Positions 12,681 through 23,463 of a DNA stretch of 64,000 bases are shown here, in pieces. Each line of letters opens with the position of its first letter. Within the stretch, counting starts at the first letter, position 1. The stretch covers positions 5,463,680 through 5,527,679 of the forward strand of contig JARUPZ010000034.1 of the NCBI GenBank assembly GCA_031213475.1, written 5' to 3'. The position numbers and the translations under genes are program-made. The stretch is from Nereocystis luetkeana (lineage: Eukaryota; Sar; Phaeophyceae; Laminariales; Laminariaceae). Below the pieces are notes generated by a model that was not told the DNA's origin, ran no database searches, and worked only from the letters and a program-made list of their open reading frames with translations.

Positions 12681-13388
12681 ATGGGGGACTTCGACAGCAA
12701 TAACATGGACCTCGTAAACAATGTCAGAGCCCTCAAAATCTTCAGCGGTAGGGCGCCATCGGAGTGCTTGGCAATTAGCACAGATCGCAGAGATGTCTAC
12801 GCCGCTATAAAAGGGCAGCCCAGGTCGACGACGGCAACGGAACGGTCAACTGCAACAGTTAGATCTCTGGCACAGCAAGAGGAAGTGCATAACAGAGCGT
12901 CTGACGATTTATACGCGATTCTGTTCATGGTGACGCAGAAACCGGCATCTCTCATCGTGCCCAAAGACGAAGATGCAGTCGGCACCAGCGGTGACGGGCG
13001 GAGGGCTTGGAAAGAGCTCCAAGGGAAGTACCCCAAGTTTACCGACGAGACTATCCACGCCAAGACAGCAGAGCTGGTGGCAACCGCCATGATATCCGGA
13101 CAGGACCAGAAATACTACTTCACCGAGGCGACAATCAAGCACGCCGAAGTGGAGGTGATGGGCGAGCGCATGGCCGACCGGCGGTGGAAGGACATCGTCG
13201 TTGAAGGGTTTTCGCCGGGGTACGAGGGCATAAAGTTAACGATGAACCGGGGCCCGACCTTCGACATCACCCAGATCCAGACGACAATGCGTTATCTGTA
13301 TCTAGACAACTTGTCCCGCAGCAATGAGGCGGAGGGTGGCACCGCTGGACGTGGTATTGACATGCCAGCGGAACCAGCCGTTTGTTAG
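12681..13388 (+). pseudogene. Ty1/copia-type gag remnant
   Basis: The open stretch from ATG at 12681 (MGDFDSNNMDLVNNVRAL) resembles capsid regions of copia elements in overall length (235 codons) and layout. Directly after it the sequence encodes a zinc knuckle, C-*-N-C-D-E-V-G-H-I-S-R-N-*: the C-x2-C-x4-H-x4-C spacing is intact, but an inner residue is TAG (13386-13388) and the final Cys codon has become TGA. Gag normally binds genomic RNA and forms the retrotransposon particle; two nonsense codons in the knuckle make this copy inactive. A protease remnant follows in another frame. An upstream ATG at 12588 extends the frame, but the similarity begins at 12681. Confidence 0.6.
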
Positions 13389-13682
13389 AACTGTGACGAG
13401 GTAGGACATATCTCGCGCAACTGACCGATGCCGGCCCCGTACAACCACCGAATACGGCACCAATCAGGGAAATAAGGAAAGCAAGAAAACATCTTCTGGA
13501 GACAACGCTGGGTCCGGGGGCTGGGGCGGCGCTGGGGAAAGGTGGTGCTCCGTTCATAGGTCCATGACTCATAACGACATTGGATGCTATCAGCAGGGAG
13601 CGCCACGCACACAGGGAAACGGCTTCGCTGCTGTTGCTGTGCTCGACGGCCACAACGGTCTCGCTGATGGCGACGAGAAAAA

Positions 13683-14097
13683 TTGAATTTCAATCTCCTT
13701 GACCATGTGAACGGTGGCTTCTTGTGGATGCCGTATACTAAGGGACGAAGATCTCTGCCAAACAGCTGCGGAATCACGATGCTGGTGGATACCGGCGCAA
13801 CAGAACACCTGCTGGCTGACGGGCTAATCCCCGGGTTGAAGAACCGGAGGAAGGACTACGCGCCTCTGGATGCCCCGAACGGAATCGTGGCTGAAGGCAA
13901 GGGCGAGCTACAAGTGACTGCGACCGGGATCCTCTACGGCACTATCGTCGACTAGACCGGCAAGAAGCATCGAGTATGGTTTCCCAGAGTGGTCGTATCA
14001 GGCCTTGGGCGCCATATCGTCTCTTCTCCCGTAGCGATGAAACGGGGCGTCTTCACCATCATCGAGGAAGATAACCCTCACCTGCGGAAAGGGTGAG
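13683..14097 (+). pseudogene. Ty1/copia-type protease remnant
   Basis: Contains the retropepsin active-site motif LVDTGATEHL (about 13780-13812). It is followed after a TAG at 13953-13955 by the in-frame continuation VVVSGLGRHIVSSPVAMKRG, which matches the later part of copia proteases, and ends at TGA 14095-14097. The aspartic protease would cut the gag-pol polyprotein. It is in a different frame from the zinc knuckle, so at least one frameshift separates them. No integrase or reverse transcriptase follows on this strand. Confidence 0.65.
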
Positions 14098-14239
14098 ATC
14101 GAGGTGCCGTTTCAGCAACGCAAAGAGAAGTTGGGTCTGATTCTAGTCGAAGTGGGAGATTATTGCAGACAGCGGAGCTTCATCGTCTGGGATCGCCAAA
14201 GCGCTAACGCCTGGGGACATTAAATTATCTTTGCCTGGG

Positions 14240-15530
14240 GTCGCCGGGGCAACATCGCCTGGAGTCGACGTATCACCCTCGTCCAAGAGCCTTCGATCAC
14301 CCTTATCTTGGATTATCGGAGCATCGGCGTCTTTTGAAGTCTATGGAGCTCCATGGCTTGAGGTCGCTGGATCGTCATCACTGGGAGCTGGAGTATCAAC
14401 AGCAGCTTGAGATTCGTCAGCAAGGGAATGGGCGTCGTCACCAGGGGCTAATGGATCAAAAACAGTCGGAGCGTCTTTGCCAGGGGCAGGATCAGCCTCG
14501 TCAAGAGCTCGAGCAACACCTCCAGTAGTCATACCTGCAATTTCTCCCGGGGTCGCACGTTACGTTTCGACCGGGGTCGCACCGGATGCACATCTTCATT
14601 TGACTACCAGTACGACACTTGGTCCAACCGCTGGGGGGAGCTCCACCGAAGTAACGTAAGACGAGCGCACCTCTACCCCGTTGCTCAATCTCACGGAGAG
14701 AGCACCGCGGGCAAACCCCCTGGATCGGGAAAAACCACCAGATAAGCGCGGGAGTTTCGCCGACACCGAATGAGCCCCAATTCGGGTCTCGAAGGGGGAA
14801 CACATGGTGGTCAAATACCAAGATGCTCTTCGCGGAACATGATCACCCCGGACGCTCGAAGCACAAGCACGTGAGGTCATTGGATCATCAACGATGGGCA
14901 TCACTGGATCGCCATCGCACTTCGATGCGTCAGCGAGGCGCTCGAAGCGCACGCACGTGACGTCATCGGATCATCATCGGTGGGCATCACTGGATCGCCA
15001 TTGCACTCCGAAGCGTCAGCGCTAAGGACCACTGGGTTGCCATCGCCCGAGCTCACCAGAACAATTGCATTTATAATCGCCAATCAACAATATATTGGAT
15101 TGCCGGAGCACCAGCTGGAGGGACATCATCATTTGGGGTCGCTGGATCATCGTCGTCTAAGTCAGGGGTCGACGGATGACCAACGCCCGCATCACCTGGG
15201 GTTGCACCAGCTGCTCGTGAGCTACGCCCTCGACCCAAGCTCAACACCGAGACCGACAGTGAGCTGAAGAAAGTGTACACGCTCACGTTAGCGGAAGGAT
15301 AACCGCGGGCTAACCCCGCGGCGGGACCTCTGGGCTTGACACACGGTGGCGGAGAACCGGGACTGACATCAATGGCCTTCGTGTACACTAGCGAGGCAAC
15401 CTTGGGCTTCTTCCCCTTGCTGGACGGAGGATCCATCATAATCGAGGCCAAGGCGCAGATACTGACAGCATATTCAACCGTGACGGAGGCGCGTTTGACG
15501 AGAACCAGCTCTGGAGCGAACGAGGCCATC
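14240..15530 (-). other. Asp/Pro/Ala-rich repetitive open region
   Basis: Minus-strand frames at 15071-15529, 14901-15083, 14596-14952 and 14341-14532 encode acidic repeats such as DASECNGDPVMPTDDDPMTS (about 14960-15040, again at 14880-14940) and DDDPATPNDDVPPAG. I recognise no domain. It may be the acidic linker of a copia polyprotein inserted in the opposite orientation, or simply a decayed tandem repeat. It is interrupted by frame changes, so it is not a working gene. Confidence 0.35.
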
Positions 15531-15759
15531 CCTCAGACGACCTACGTCAAACCTCCTGAAAAGGCTCGGGATGCGAGACTGCCATCCGGCACACACACCG
15601 AGATACACGCCGGAGCTTCGAACAAGCTTCACGCCGCGGTGACTCGCGCTTCCAGGGCTTCAAGTGGGCCCGCCATGTGGACGAGTACGACCACGAAATC
15701 AGTTGTTACGAGGGGTGATGTCTCTCTTAATATGGTATTGGCAGTCAACTAAAAGCGTT

Positions 15760-17839
15760 GGCAGTGCAGCTTTTGTCCTTTTTTTGTGGGCGGCAGTAAC
15801 GTTGGGAAACCGCTCGATCCCATGCTTGCTGCGAAAGTAACGGGGTCACTGTTTTAGACTATTGCTTTCTGCTTGATCGATTAACTGACAGGGGCATTGC
15901 TTGCGTCTGATTGCAGTATTGTAGGCTCCTAGGTAAACCTGCGTAAAACCTGCAGGTTGTACGGGATGGGCCGAGACGTAGCCGACTGCTATTTTGTAGC
16001 TTGATTCTCCTTTTCTAGGGCAACTAATTGATCGATGGATTATTGTTCTCGCGTTTCTGGTAGCATACACAAGCTGCGAGGAAGGGTATGTGCCAGCACT
16101 ACACCCGTATTACCACCGTTCATACGCGGGCCTGAACATGTTGTTCAAACGTTTCCTACCTGGCATGAGTTACAATATTTTTCGTGCAGCTAAACGCACT
16201 TGTTCTGCAGGTTTCCGATATCATAGAGAGCCGTCGTAACGATTTCCTCCTGCAATTAAGTAAGTTTGTCAAGGACTTAAAGTCATTCGATGCGGAATAG
16301 GTACCGTGTAAAATTTTGACGATGCCCCCTCCGTCGAGGGGTTGTGTTGATGTTAGATACTTCGGTACAGCATAGCTAGTAGCCTACCTAGTCACCGGTC
16401 AGTAACATAGTCATCTATAAGTAAGCTCTTAGTAGCACGATATTTGCACGTACCATATACTTGATACAATAGTTGTATTGTCTGGTACCTAAAACATGGC
16501 GTAACCGTCAATGTGCGGCGAAAAAAGAACGCCCCAAGAAATTTCTCCTAATACATACCAGGTAGTCGTTTGTCGATTGTTGAAGAGATTTCTATATGAA
16601 ACGTTCACGAGAACCCCGAGGAACGGTCTCGAGCAAGCATCGAGGAACCGCCAAGAGCAAGCATCCTTGAAACGCTGCTGTTGGTCGGGCAGTACAATGG
16701 TCCGGTTCTAGCGGTAGAGCGTGCATCGTGCTGAGAGCTGACGGATGGTGACAGCCCCATCCTCGCACTCTCCTTTCTTCCTTCTCCTAATTGGCCTGAG
16801 ATCGCGATTTCAATGCTATTTTTTCGGGGGAAGCTCGCAACTGGACTTGCCCAACACCAATCCAAGCGCATACCGAACGGCTACCATCATAGTCGGCCAC
16901 CTTCACAGCGAACACACCACATGTATGTGGGAGGTGTCAACGTTGCACGATTGGTAGTGATACTTGTTAGGTCTTGGTATGGCACGCATGGAGACGGCTA
17001 CTTGCTGGGTGTAGGCGTAGCAAGAAACACCTAATTTCTATTCGTGGCACTTCGCTACCACGGTTTCCCACCCAACTTGGCAGGCACAGCACAAACCACA
17101 TTCGCAGCCTAGGGTAACCCTTGACACGCTCGCTCGAGCTTATAAAGTATTCAGACCATCAGGCCCCACCGCTCGTGGGCAGTACAGCAAGAACAATATA
17201 TTTAGTGGATGTGCTGGCATCTTTCCCAAGTTGCGAGAAATTGACTGCACGGGCCTAGGCGGGCCTTGGACCGGTCAACCACTGTGCAATGTGGCATCCA
17301 ACAACACCGACACGTTCCAATCAATTACCGGAATAAAAGTGTCTACTGACCGCTTGTGCGTTTCAACACAGGGGTTTAAATGCACCCATCTTACTACCAT
17401 CGGGATACTGTGCCAAATAAAACCCGGCTGATGTACGCGAGAGGACACGTTCCAGGCCAGCAGTATAAATGCATCCGTAAGTTGCTGGAGGCTTAGGGTC
17501 GAACACGCTTGATATCCACGTTGCCACCTGTAAACTTATATAAACTATAATGTAATTATAGTACGATCTTCCCTCCCAACACAACGCGGCGCGAGGCCAT
17601 CCACATCGAAAATACCATTTCACACTCATGGATGGTTGACAACATTGTTGTCACTGCATCTCAAAACGTATGCAAGCAATTTCAGGCCAAACAAAGCCAA
17701 TGTACCGTTCAGAACCATTGCCCACGCCAAACTTCAGGGCGTACCCATATCCAATCCGACTCTTAAACAGACACCCCGCCGAAGACTCTCGCGGTTGAAA
17801 ACTGAGCGATCTAGCAGGCCAAGATCGATGTCGATCGAT
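15760..17839. other. Gene-free stretch downstream of the large gene
   Basis: No supported gene. 16350-16910 shares motifs with 10757-10885 (possible LTR pair). A TATAAA motif occurs at 17142 in GAGCTTATAAAGTATTC. 17000-17839 would be the 3' flank of the minus-strand gene; I saw no convincing polyadenylation signal. Confidence 0.35.
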
Positions 17840-20029
17840 TCAATACGTAGGCGAACGCAAAATGGGATGCCACCCGGCCTGCTCCTCGTGCACCTTCCGC
17901 TCCTCGTGCACCCCCGTGGCTTCAGCAACCACAACCTTAACCTTCCTTTCCGATTTTACCCCTCTTCGTCCTCCTTGGGGCTCGATCGGCACCCCTTGGG
18001 CCGGCTGGTAACCGGCCGACGGCGCGTTCCCACGGCCGGTATAGACTCCGCCACCACTGCGCGATTTCGGCGACACATCTTCCGTAGTGCTGATACCGTG
18101 GGCACTACCGTGGATCCTTCCACTTGGGGCGAAGGTTCTCTGAGGCTCTGCCCCACCGACCACGAGCCGGGCGTGACTCGACCCTGACAACAGTCCCTTC
18201 CTCGAACGCCCTTCTTGTTGTCCCTCTTGGCCCGCGCGAGGCGCCACCGCTCGCGCCGCGGGCAGCCTGGACGAATTTCCGCTCCTCTCGGCATGGCTCT
18301 TGTGCCCCACGCTCACCGCAGCACTGCTGTGCTCGTCCACAGGTAAACTCCCAGGCAGCCACGTTTTCCTGTGCCGCAGGGGCGAGCGCCCGCGGGTGTC
18401 CGGGCTACGGAAGAAGCTCTGCCTGGCCCTTCCCGTCATCCTCGGCGTCCTTGCCTCATGAGGGAGACTCGAATCCCCCGTCAAGGATACCGACCGCGAC
18501 AGAGATCGCGGGGTTTCTTGCCCCACGTCCGTCCGCGGCGTCTCAGCGGGGCTTAGGATAATGGCCCCGCAAGCGAGCTCGTAAGATGTTACGGTGTGCG
18601 TGGTTTTCGTCACCGGCTCTGGGTTGGAGAGGAACGTCCGGAGGGAGGGCGTGGGGTGGGCCGACGCGGAGATGCGCTCCCTGGCATGCCCACTGACGAG
18701 CGAGCGCTTGCCAGCTGTCGAACCCTCTCCGACCTTGACGTCTGTCGTAGGAGCAGCGTCGATGCCTCCCGGCGGGCCCGGGTCCGGCGGGCTTATGCAG
18801 GACCTCTTCACGACTACGGATGCGGAAGTTTCAGCGCCGTCTGCCGCGGCGGTGGCGGCGGTCGTGGTGGGGTGGAATAGCCTACCCCGGGGGCTCCACG
18901 ATCGCCCCCCTACCGCAAGATCCTCGGAGCATTTCGAAAGCTCCGAAATCTCACTTTTTTCTTCCGCCGAAAGCAGCGACGCTGGCCAACCCCATCGCGC
19001 CGATCTTCCTCCAAATAGCTCGCGGCCGCTGAAGACTGGGGAAGACCGAGGGCGCTCCCCCGGAGCAGCGCTGCTCAACCACGACTGGGGGCTGAGAGCC
19101 TTGGCATGTTCAGCCTCAAGCCCTGCCGCGAACAAGGTTCCATGGGCATGAGCTCCGCCGTCGCGCACAGACTTCGACACCACGGAGGTGGGCGTCAGAG
19201 GGCTCTCCCGCAGACCCGCCGGTTTTTCGAGGGCGACCGCTAGAGGGGCCGTGTTTGCCGCAGCGTTCAGCTGGGGTCGGGTCAGGGATTGACCTCGGCG
19301 CGACCTGTCCTCGTCCTGGGACTGCCTCGCCGAGTGCATCTGTAAGGGTGGCGCGGTCTTGAACGCGCTCAGTGTCAGTGCACTCGAGCTCGGTCTCGGC
19401 CTCGACAAGTCTGACACCAAAAAACTGTTGGCGGCGGGCGTCAGCTGCTCCAGCTCCAAACGGTTGCACCTGTTTTGCAACTGCCGACTGGGCGGCGAGG
19501 CCGTTGACACCGGGGCACCATGCCCCCTGAGGGTCGTGGTGGTTGTGGTGGGGGGTGTTTCTTTCCCGCCGTAGAGTGGGTTCAGATTGTGGTCTGCCCA
19601 GGCGTCTTCGTTGCCGCCGCCGTCGTTGTTGCTGTTCACAACAGGGCAATCGTCGAGCACCTTGGCTACCTCGCGGGGCTCGTCGGGGCATTCCCACTCT
19701 ACGAAGATGAGCAAGCCCTGACCGACGACTACGAGGATCATGGCCGCGTGCGCTACGACAATGACGCCAGAAAACACCACCTGGCTCCTCTCGCGCTCGT
19801 TGGAGATGTCCACGCGTAGGAGCAGGGCGAGGAACATGCTCGCGAACACGACGTAGTGGCCGGTACGGTAGAGCCACATCTCGATCGGGCACGAGAGTGG
19901 CGACAACACCTCGGACACCACCATGAAGACGGTTGCAAGGAACAGGACGATCGCGATCTGGGCGGAGCTGTCAGGGTAGACGAATACGGCAAGACCGGTC
20001 AGCGCGACCCGACGGAAGCACTCCACCAC
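17840..20029 (-). CDS. Exon 19: last membrane segments and cytoplasmic tail
   Basis: Phase 0 acceptor CAACCAG|GTGGTGGAG; 729 codons and a TGA stop. The first ~110 residues contain VVECFRRVALTG, a proline-bearing hydrophobic stretch (about residues 8-40), a second (58-72) and a third (84-110). The remaining ~620 residues are rich in Ser, Pro, Arg and Gly and lack any domain I know, as expected for a disordered cytoplasmic tail. The junction with exon 18 recreates YYYE|VVECFRRVAL, a motif I recall at this point in related stramenopile proteins. Large + strand frames over 17636-19151 are shadows of this GC-rich exon. Confidence 0.85.
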   Translation of the reverse strand: MVECFRRVALTGLAVFVYPDSSAQIAIVLFLATVFMVVSEVLSPLSCPIEMWLYRTGHYVVFASMFLALLLRVDISNERERSQVVFSGVIVVAHAAMILVVVGQGLLIFVEWECPDEPREVAKVLDDCPVVNSNNDGGGNEDAWADHNLNPLYGGKETPPTTTTTTLRGHGAPVSTASPPSRQLQNRCNRLELEQLTPAANSFLVSDLSRPRPSSSALTLSAFKTAPPLQMHSARQSQDEDRSRRGQSLTRPQLNAAANTAPLAVALEKPAGLRESPLTPTSVVSKSVRDGGAHAHGTLFAAGLEAEHAKALSPQSWLSSAAPGERPRSSPVFSGRELFGGRSARWGWPASLLSAEEKSEISELSKCSEDLAVGGRSWSPRGRLFHPTTTAATAAADGAETSASVVVKRSCISPPDPGPPGGIDAAPTTDVKVGEGSTAGKRSLVSGHARERISASAHPTPSLRTFLSNPEPVTKTTHTVTSYELACGAIILSPAETPRTDVGQETPRSLSRSVSLTGDSSLPHEARTPRMTGRARQSFFRSPDTRGRSPLRHRKTWLPGSLPVDEHSSAAVSVGHKSHAERSGNSSRLPAARAVAPRAGQEGQQEGRSRKGLLSGSSHARLVVGGAEPQRTFAPSGRIHGSAHGISTTEDVSPKSRSGGGVYTGRGNAPSAGYQPAQGVPIEPQGGRRGVKSERKVKVVVAEATGVHEERKVHEEQAGWHPILRSPTY

Positions 20030-23000
20030 CTGGTTGACGGCATGGGCGTACAGAAATGCAGCGTTTCAGAATTGAAGAGGGGTACTACGATAGGGGCCTC
20101 TCCATTTTTGGCCAAAGTTTTCCTGAATGGCGGGATTCCTTAAGGGCACTGAGGAACTATGTATCCAATGTCACTGGGAACACAGGTTGTGTTTTACGAC
20201 AAGGCATGCCTTGTCTATTTAGGCCACGCGACTGTTCATCGGATTAAGGCTTCATCTTATCTCAGCGCTTGGGTTCTGGGAAGCCACTAAGCTCCTCAAA
20301 TTGGGAGAGTCATGAAAACAACGGGAGCAACCCGCTACCTTTGAGCACACGCCTCCAAAACAGTATCTAATTGAGGGTCTGATTGTAAGCGGTTTTGGCC
20401 CAAAAATCATAAAAACAACGGGAGCAACCCGCTACCTTTGAGCACACTCCTCCAAAACAGTATCCAATTGAGGGTCTGATTGTAAGCGGTTTTGGCCCAA
20501 AAAGAGGGGGAATGTTAAACGGTGGTAAAAGAGGGGTTGTTGTTGCAGTTGTTCGGCATGGTCATAGCAAGTTAGTGGAGGGTGAACCCGCGCTAACCCA
20601 GCCATGGGTAGACTGCGAGCATCCTTAAAGAAAACTACCGCGAGGGGCTATGATAACCTCTGCATGCACTTTTCCATCACGGGCACAGTGTTATCGCTCT
20701 CACGTTGTTGGATTGTTTCAGCACTTCTCGTTGCTGTCGTCAGGCATCCCAACGGTGGCGAAACCGACAGTGAACAAACACGCTAAGAGCCGGCCACGAC
20801 TAGCAAACGTTGTCTCCACTACTACTACTGGGAAGCAGGGAAGGAACGTTCGCTTGACCTCCGACGGGTAAATGTCTCTAGCTACTATAGACAAGGGATC
20901 TCCTGCTCGGAGGTGTCTAAACTATTGACCACGTTAACCATATCTAAACATGCGCACTTGAACGACAAGAAAACCCGCACGAAGGCGGTGGTCTGGCATG
21001 TTATTTTCAAGTTGCCGGGTGGCGGGAAAACTATTTTAAATTATAGTTTCGTGAGGTCCTACACAGTAGTAGTAAGCGGATTTATTTCTTGGTCTTCATA
21101 TTTCATCACGGATGCAACTAACAGCAGTTGCAAGGGAAAGTAATGTGATACACACAGGTACACGCTCAACCATGCAAACTGCGTGATAGCGGGGGTCGCG
21201 CGTGTATCGCATATCGTACGTAATGATATACTGGTAGGTAAATGCTCAACTGTGCAAACTCGGTTGATAGGGGGGGGGTCGCGCGTGTATTGCATATCCA
21301 GTTTTTTCTCACGAGGGGGGTACACGACTTGCTTATCGAGGCAGCGCGGCAACTAGAAACGCCTGCAAATACAGCCCTAGGGTATGACTGCTGTGCACAG
21401 GGGACAAGAAAGCCCCGCAGTAGGGTGTTAAGACGCGTTCTACGATAAGAGGTTGCACATTTTCGCTAAAATGGTTTCTGAATGACGGGGTTTCTTGACC
21501 ACAATATCGTCGGAAGGGCAATCTTGTTTCGAAACATGACATTGTTTTGTGCTTGGGTCATGGGATTATGCATCGGGATGCAATTTGATATTTGCTGAAG
21601 TTAGGTTTCGGGCGGGGTATGTAGCTCTTTAAGTGAGGAGCCTCAGAAAATCCAGGGTGAACCTCTATCGTAGAACGCCTCGTATCTGCTTTGGACATGG
21701 GGTGATACCGGTTATGCACTGGGTGATCGTGTGTGTATGAAACGCTTTTTCCCTCACCGACGAGAGGGATGCATACACGACTCTCCTATCGAGTAAGCGG
21801 TCGTAGCAACAACAAGAACAGCGCTTTGAAAAGCAGACTGATGGCCTCCATGTCCGACTAACAAGGTGATACAGAAATCATTGGGTCTGAACACAGAGAG
21901 GTTCTACATTCTGCGTAGACGGTGGAAACAGATGGGGTCCGGAGGGGCGGGGGGTTGCATACCTCGTAGTAGTACCTTTCCCGGGTGTACGGCTCCCAGA
22001 GGTCAGCCGCCGGCGCGAGCCGCGGATTGCTCAGGCGGTTGTCGCCGCGCCTCAGATCGTCTCTGTGCCTGTAAAGCCACCAGCCAAAGAGACAAGGAAT
22101 CCCCAGCGGGTAGACTACCACCATGAGCCCGGCGTACACCTGGAAGCCTGTGTGGAGCGGCGTAGTGCACAGCAGGCTGTAGTCCGCGCGAAGGTAGATC
22201 TCGCCGTCGTCGAGCGTGTCGCACACGAACGTCTCGAAGATGGTGTGGGAGACCGTGCCGTATACCAGGAACAGCGCAAAAAGGGCCACCGACAGGTGCC
22301 GAGCTTTCACCGCGGACACCGCCTCCTCCATGGCACGGTTACGCCCGAGGGCAACCAGGTACGTACAGCCGAGAACGGCCAGCACCACCGCGGGCCCGAT
22401 CGTCGCCATCAGCAGTCGATCGTAAAAGTCTGTGCGGTAGATGCACGCGAAGGAGAGGATGAAGCCGAGATCAAGGTTGACCACGTCGATGGTGGCCAGG
22501 AACTGTCGATAAGCCCCGGGAAACTTGACCCCCGCCACATCAGAAAACTTGGGGGGCGGGGGGGGGGGGAAGGGGGGGTAGGGATAGGGGAAAGCGGCAC
22601 ACGCACAGCATGATTAGTCCATACATTGATGCATGCTACAATAGGGATGACCTAACATTTTCTGAGGCGTTTTTCTCACGTTGAGGAGTAGCTCTATACT
22701 ATCAGTCAGTCACTCTATAAAGCGGCAGAAACAGCAGTGTACGCGTACGTAGCCCGATTAGTGATTCTATGGCCTATGGGGTCTACACCACAAAACAAAT
22801 ACACTGTACTGGTATAAACAAAACGATTGTATAATGCGCGACGGCCTACCGTCGGCATAACGAAACCTTCACACGCCCGACAGATCACCGATCTCCGCAT
22901 CCTGCGTGATCTATATTTGTTTCCAGGGTCAGACATATTCCTCATCAGATTCTGTATGATGTACGAAACTCATGTTGCCGCGTGAGAGCTACACATACTC

Positions 23001-23430
23001 TACACTTCGTTAGGACAGGTTTCCTGGGCCGAATCTGTACCATAGTGTACAGGTCTTGTACAGCATAATAATATGATATAGACTATTACGGGGGACCATA
23101 GTCAATAGGACCTATGGTTTACATAAAAACCTACCGGTACATATTTAACCATTTTTACTAACAATATTTGGTCCTATGAACTATGGTCCCCCGTTATAGG
23201 ATCTGCTGCTGCAGATTATATACCGCAGAACATCGTAATGAGTACGACATGGAGAACCCTTCCTCCCCCACAAAAATAGTACCAGCGTTACGAGGGCGTG
23301 TGCACGCAAATTGATGGCAGCAGTGGGACGCAAAAAAACGGCGAGCTCCATATACATACGAAGTAGTACTCGTACGTACAACAACAACGCAGTCCGCGAA
23401 AAAAAAAAGTCTTGCAGTTTATTGTTGTCG

Positions 23431-23463
<33 letters not shown>

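Noticed and set aside
17636-19151. Plus-strand frames of 100-185 codons opposite exon 19
   Set aside because: They lie antisense to a GC-rich coding exon that has splice, motif and phase support; none has a recognisable domain.
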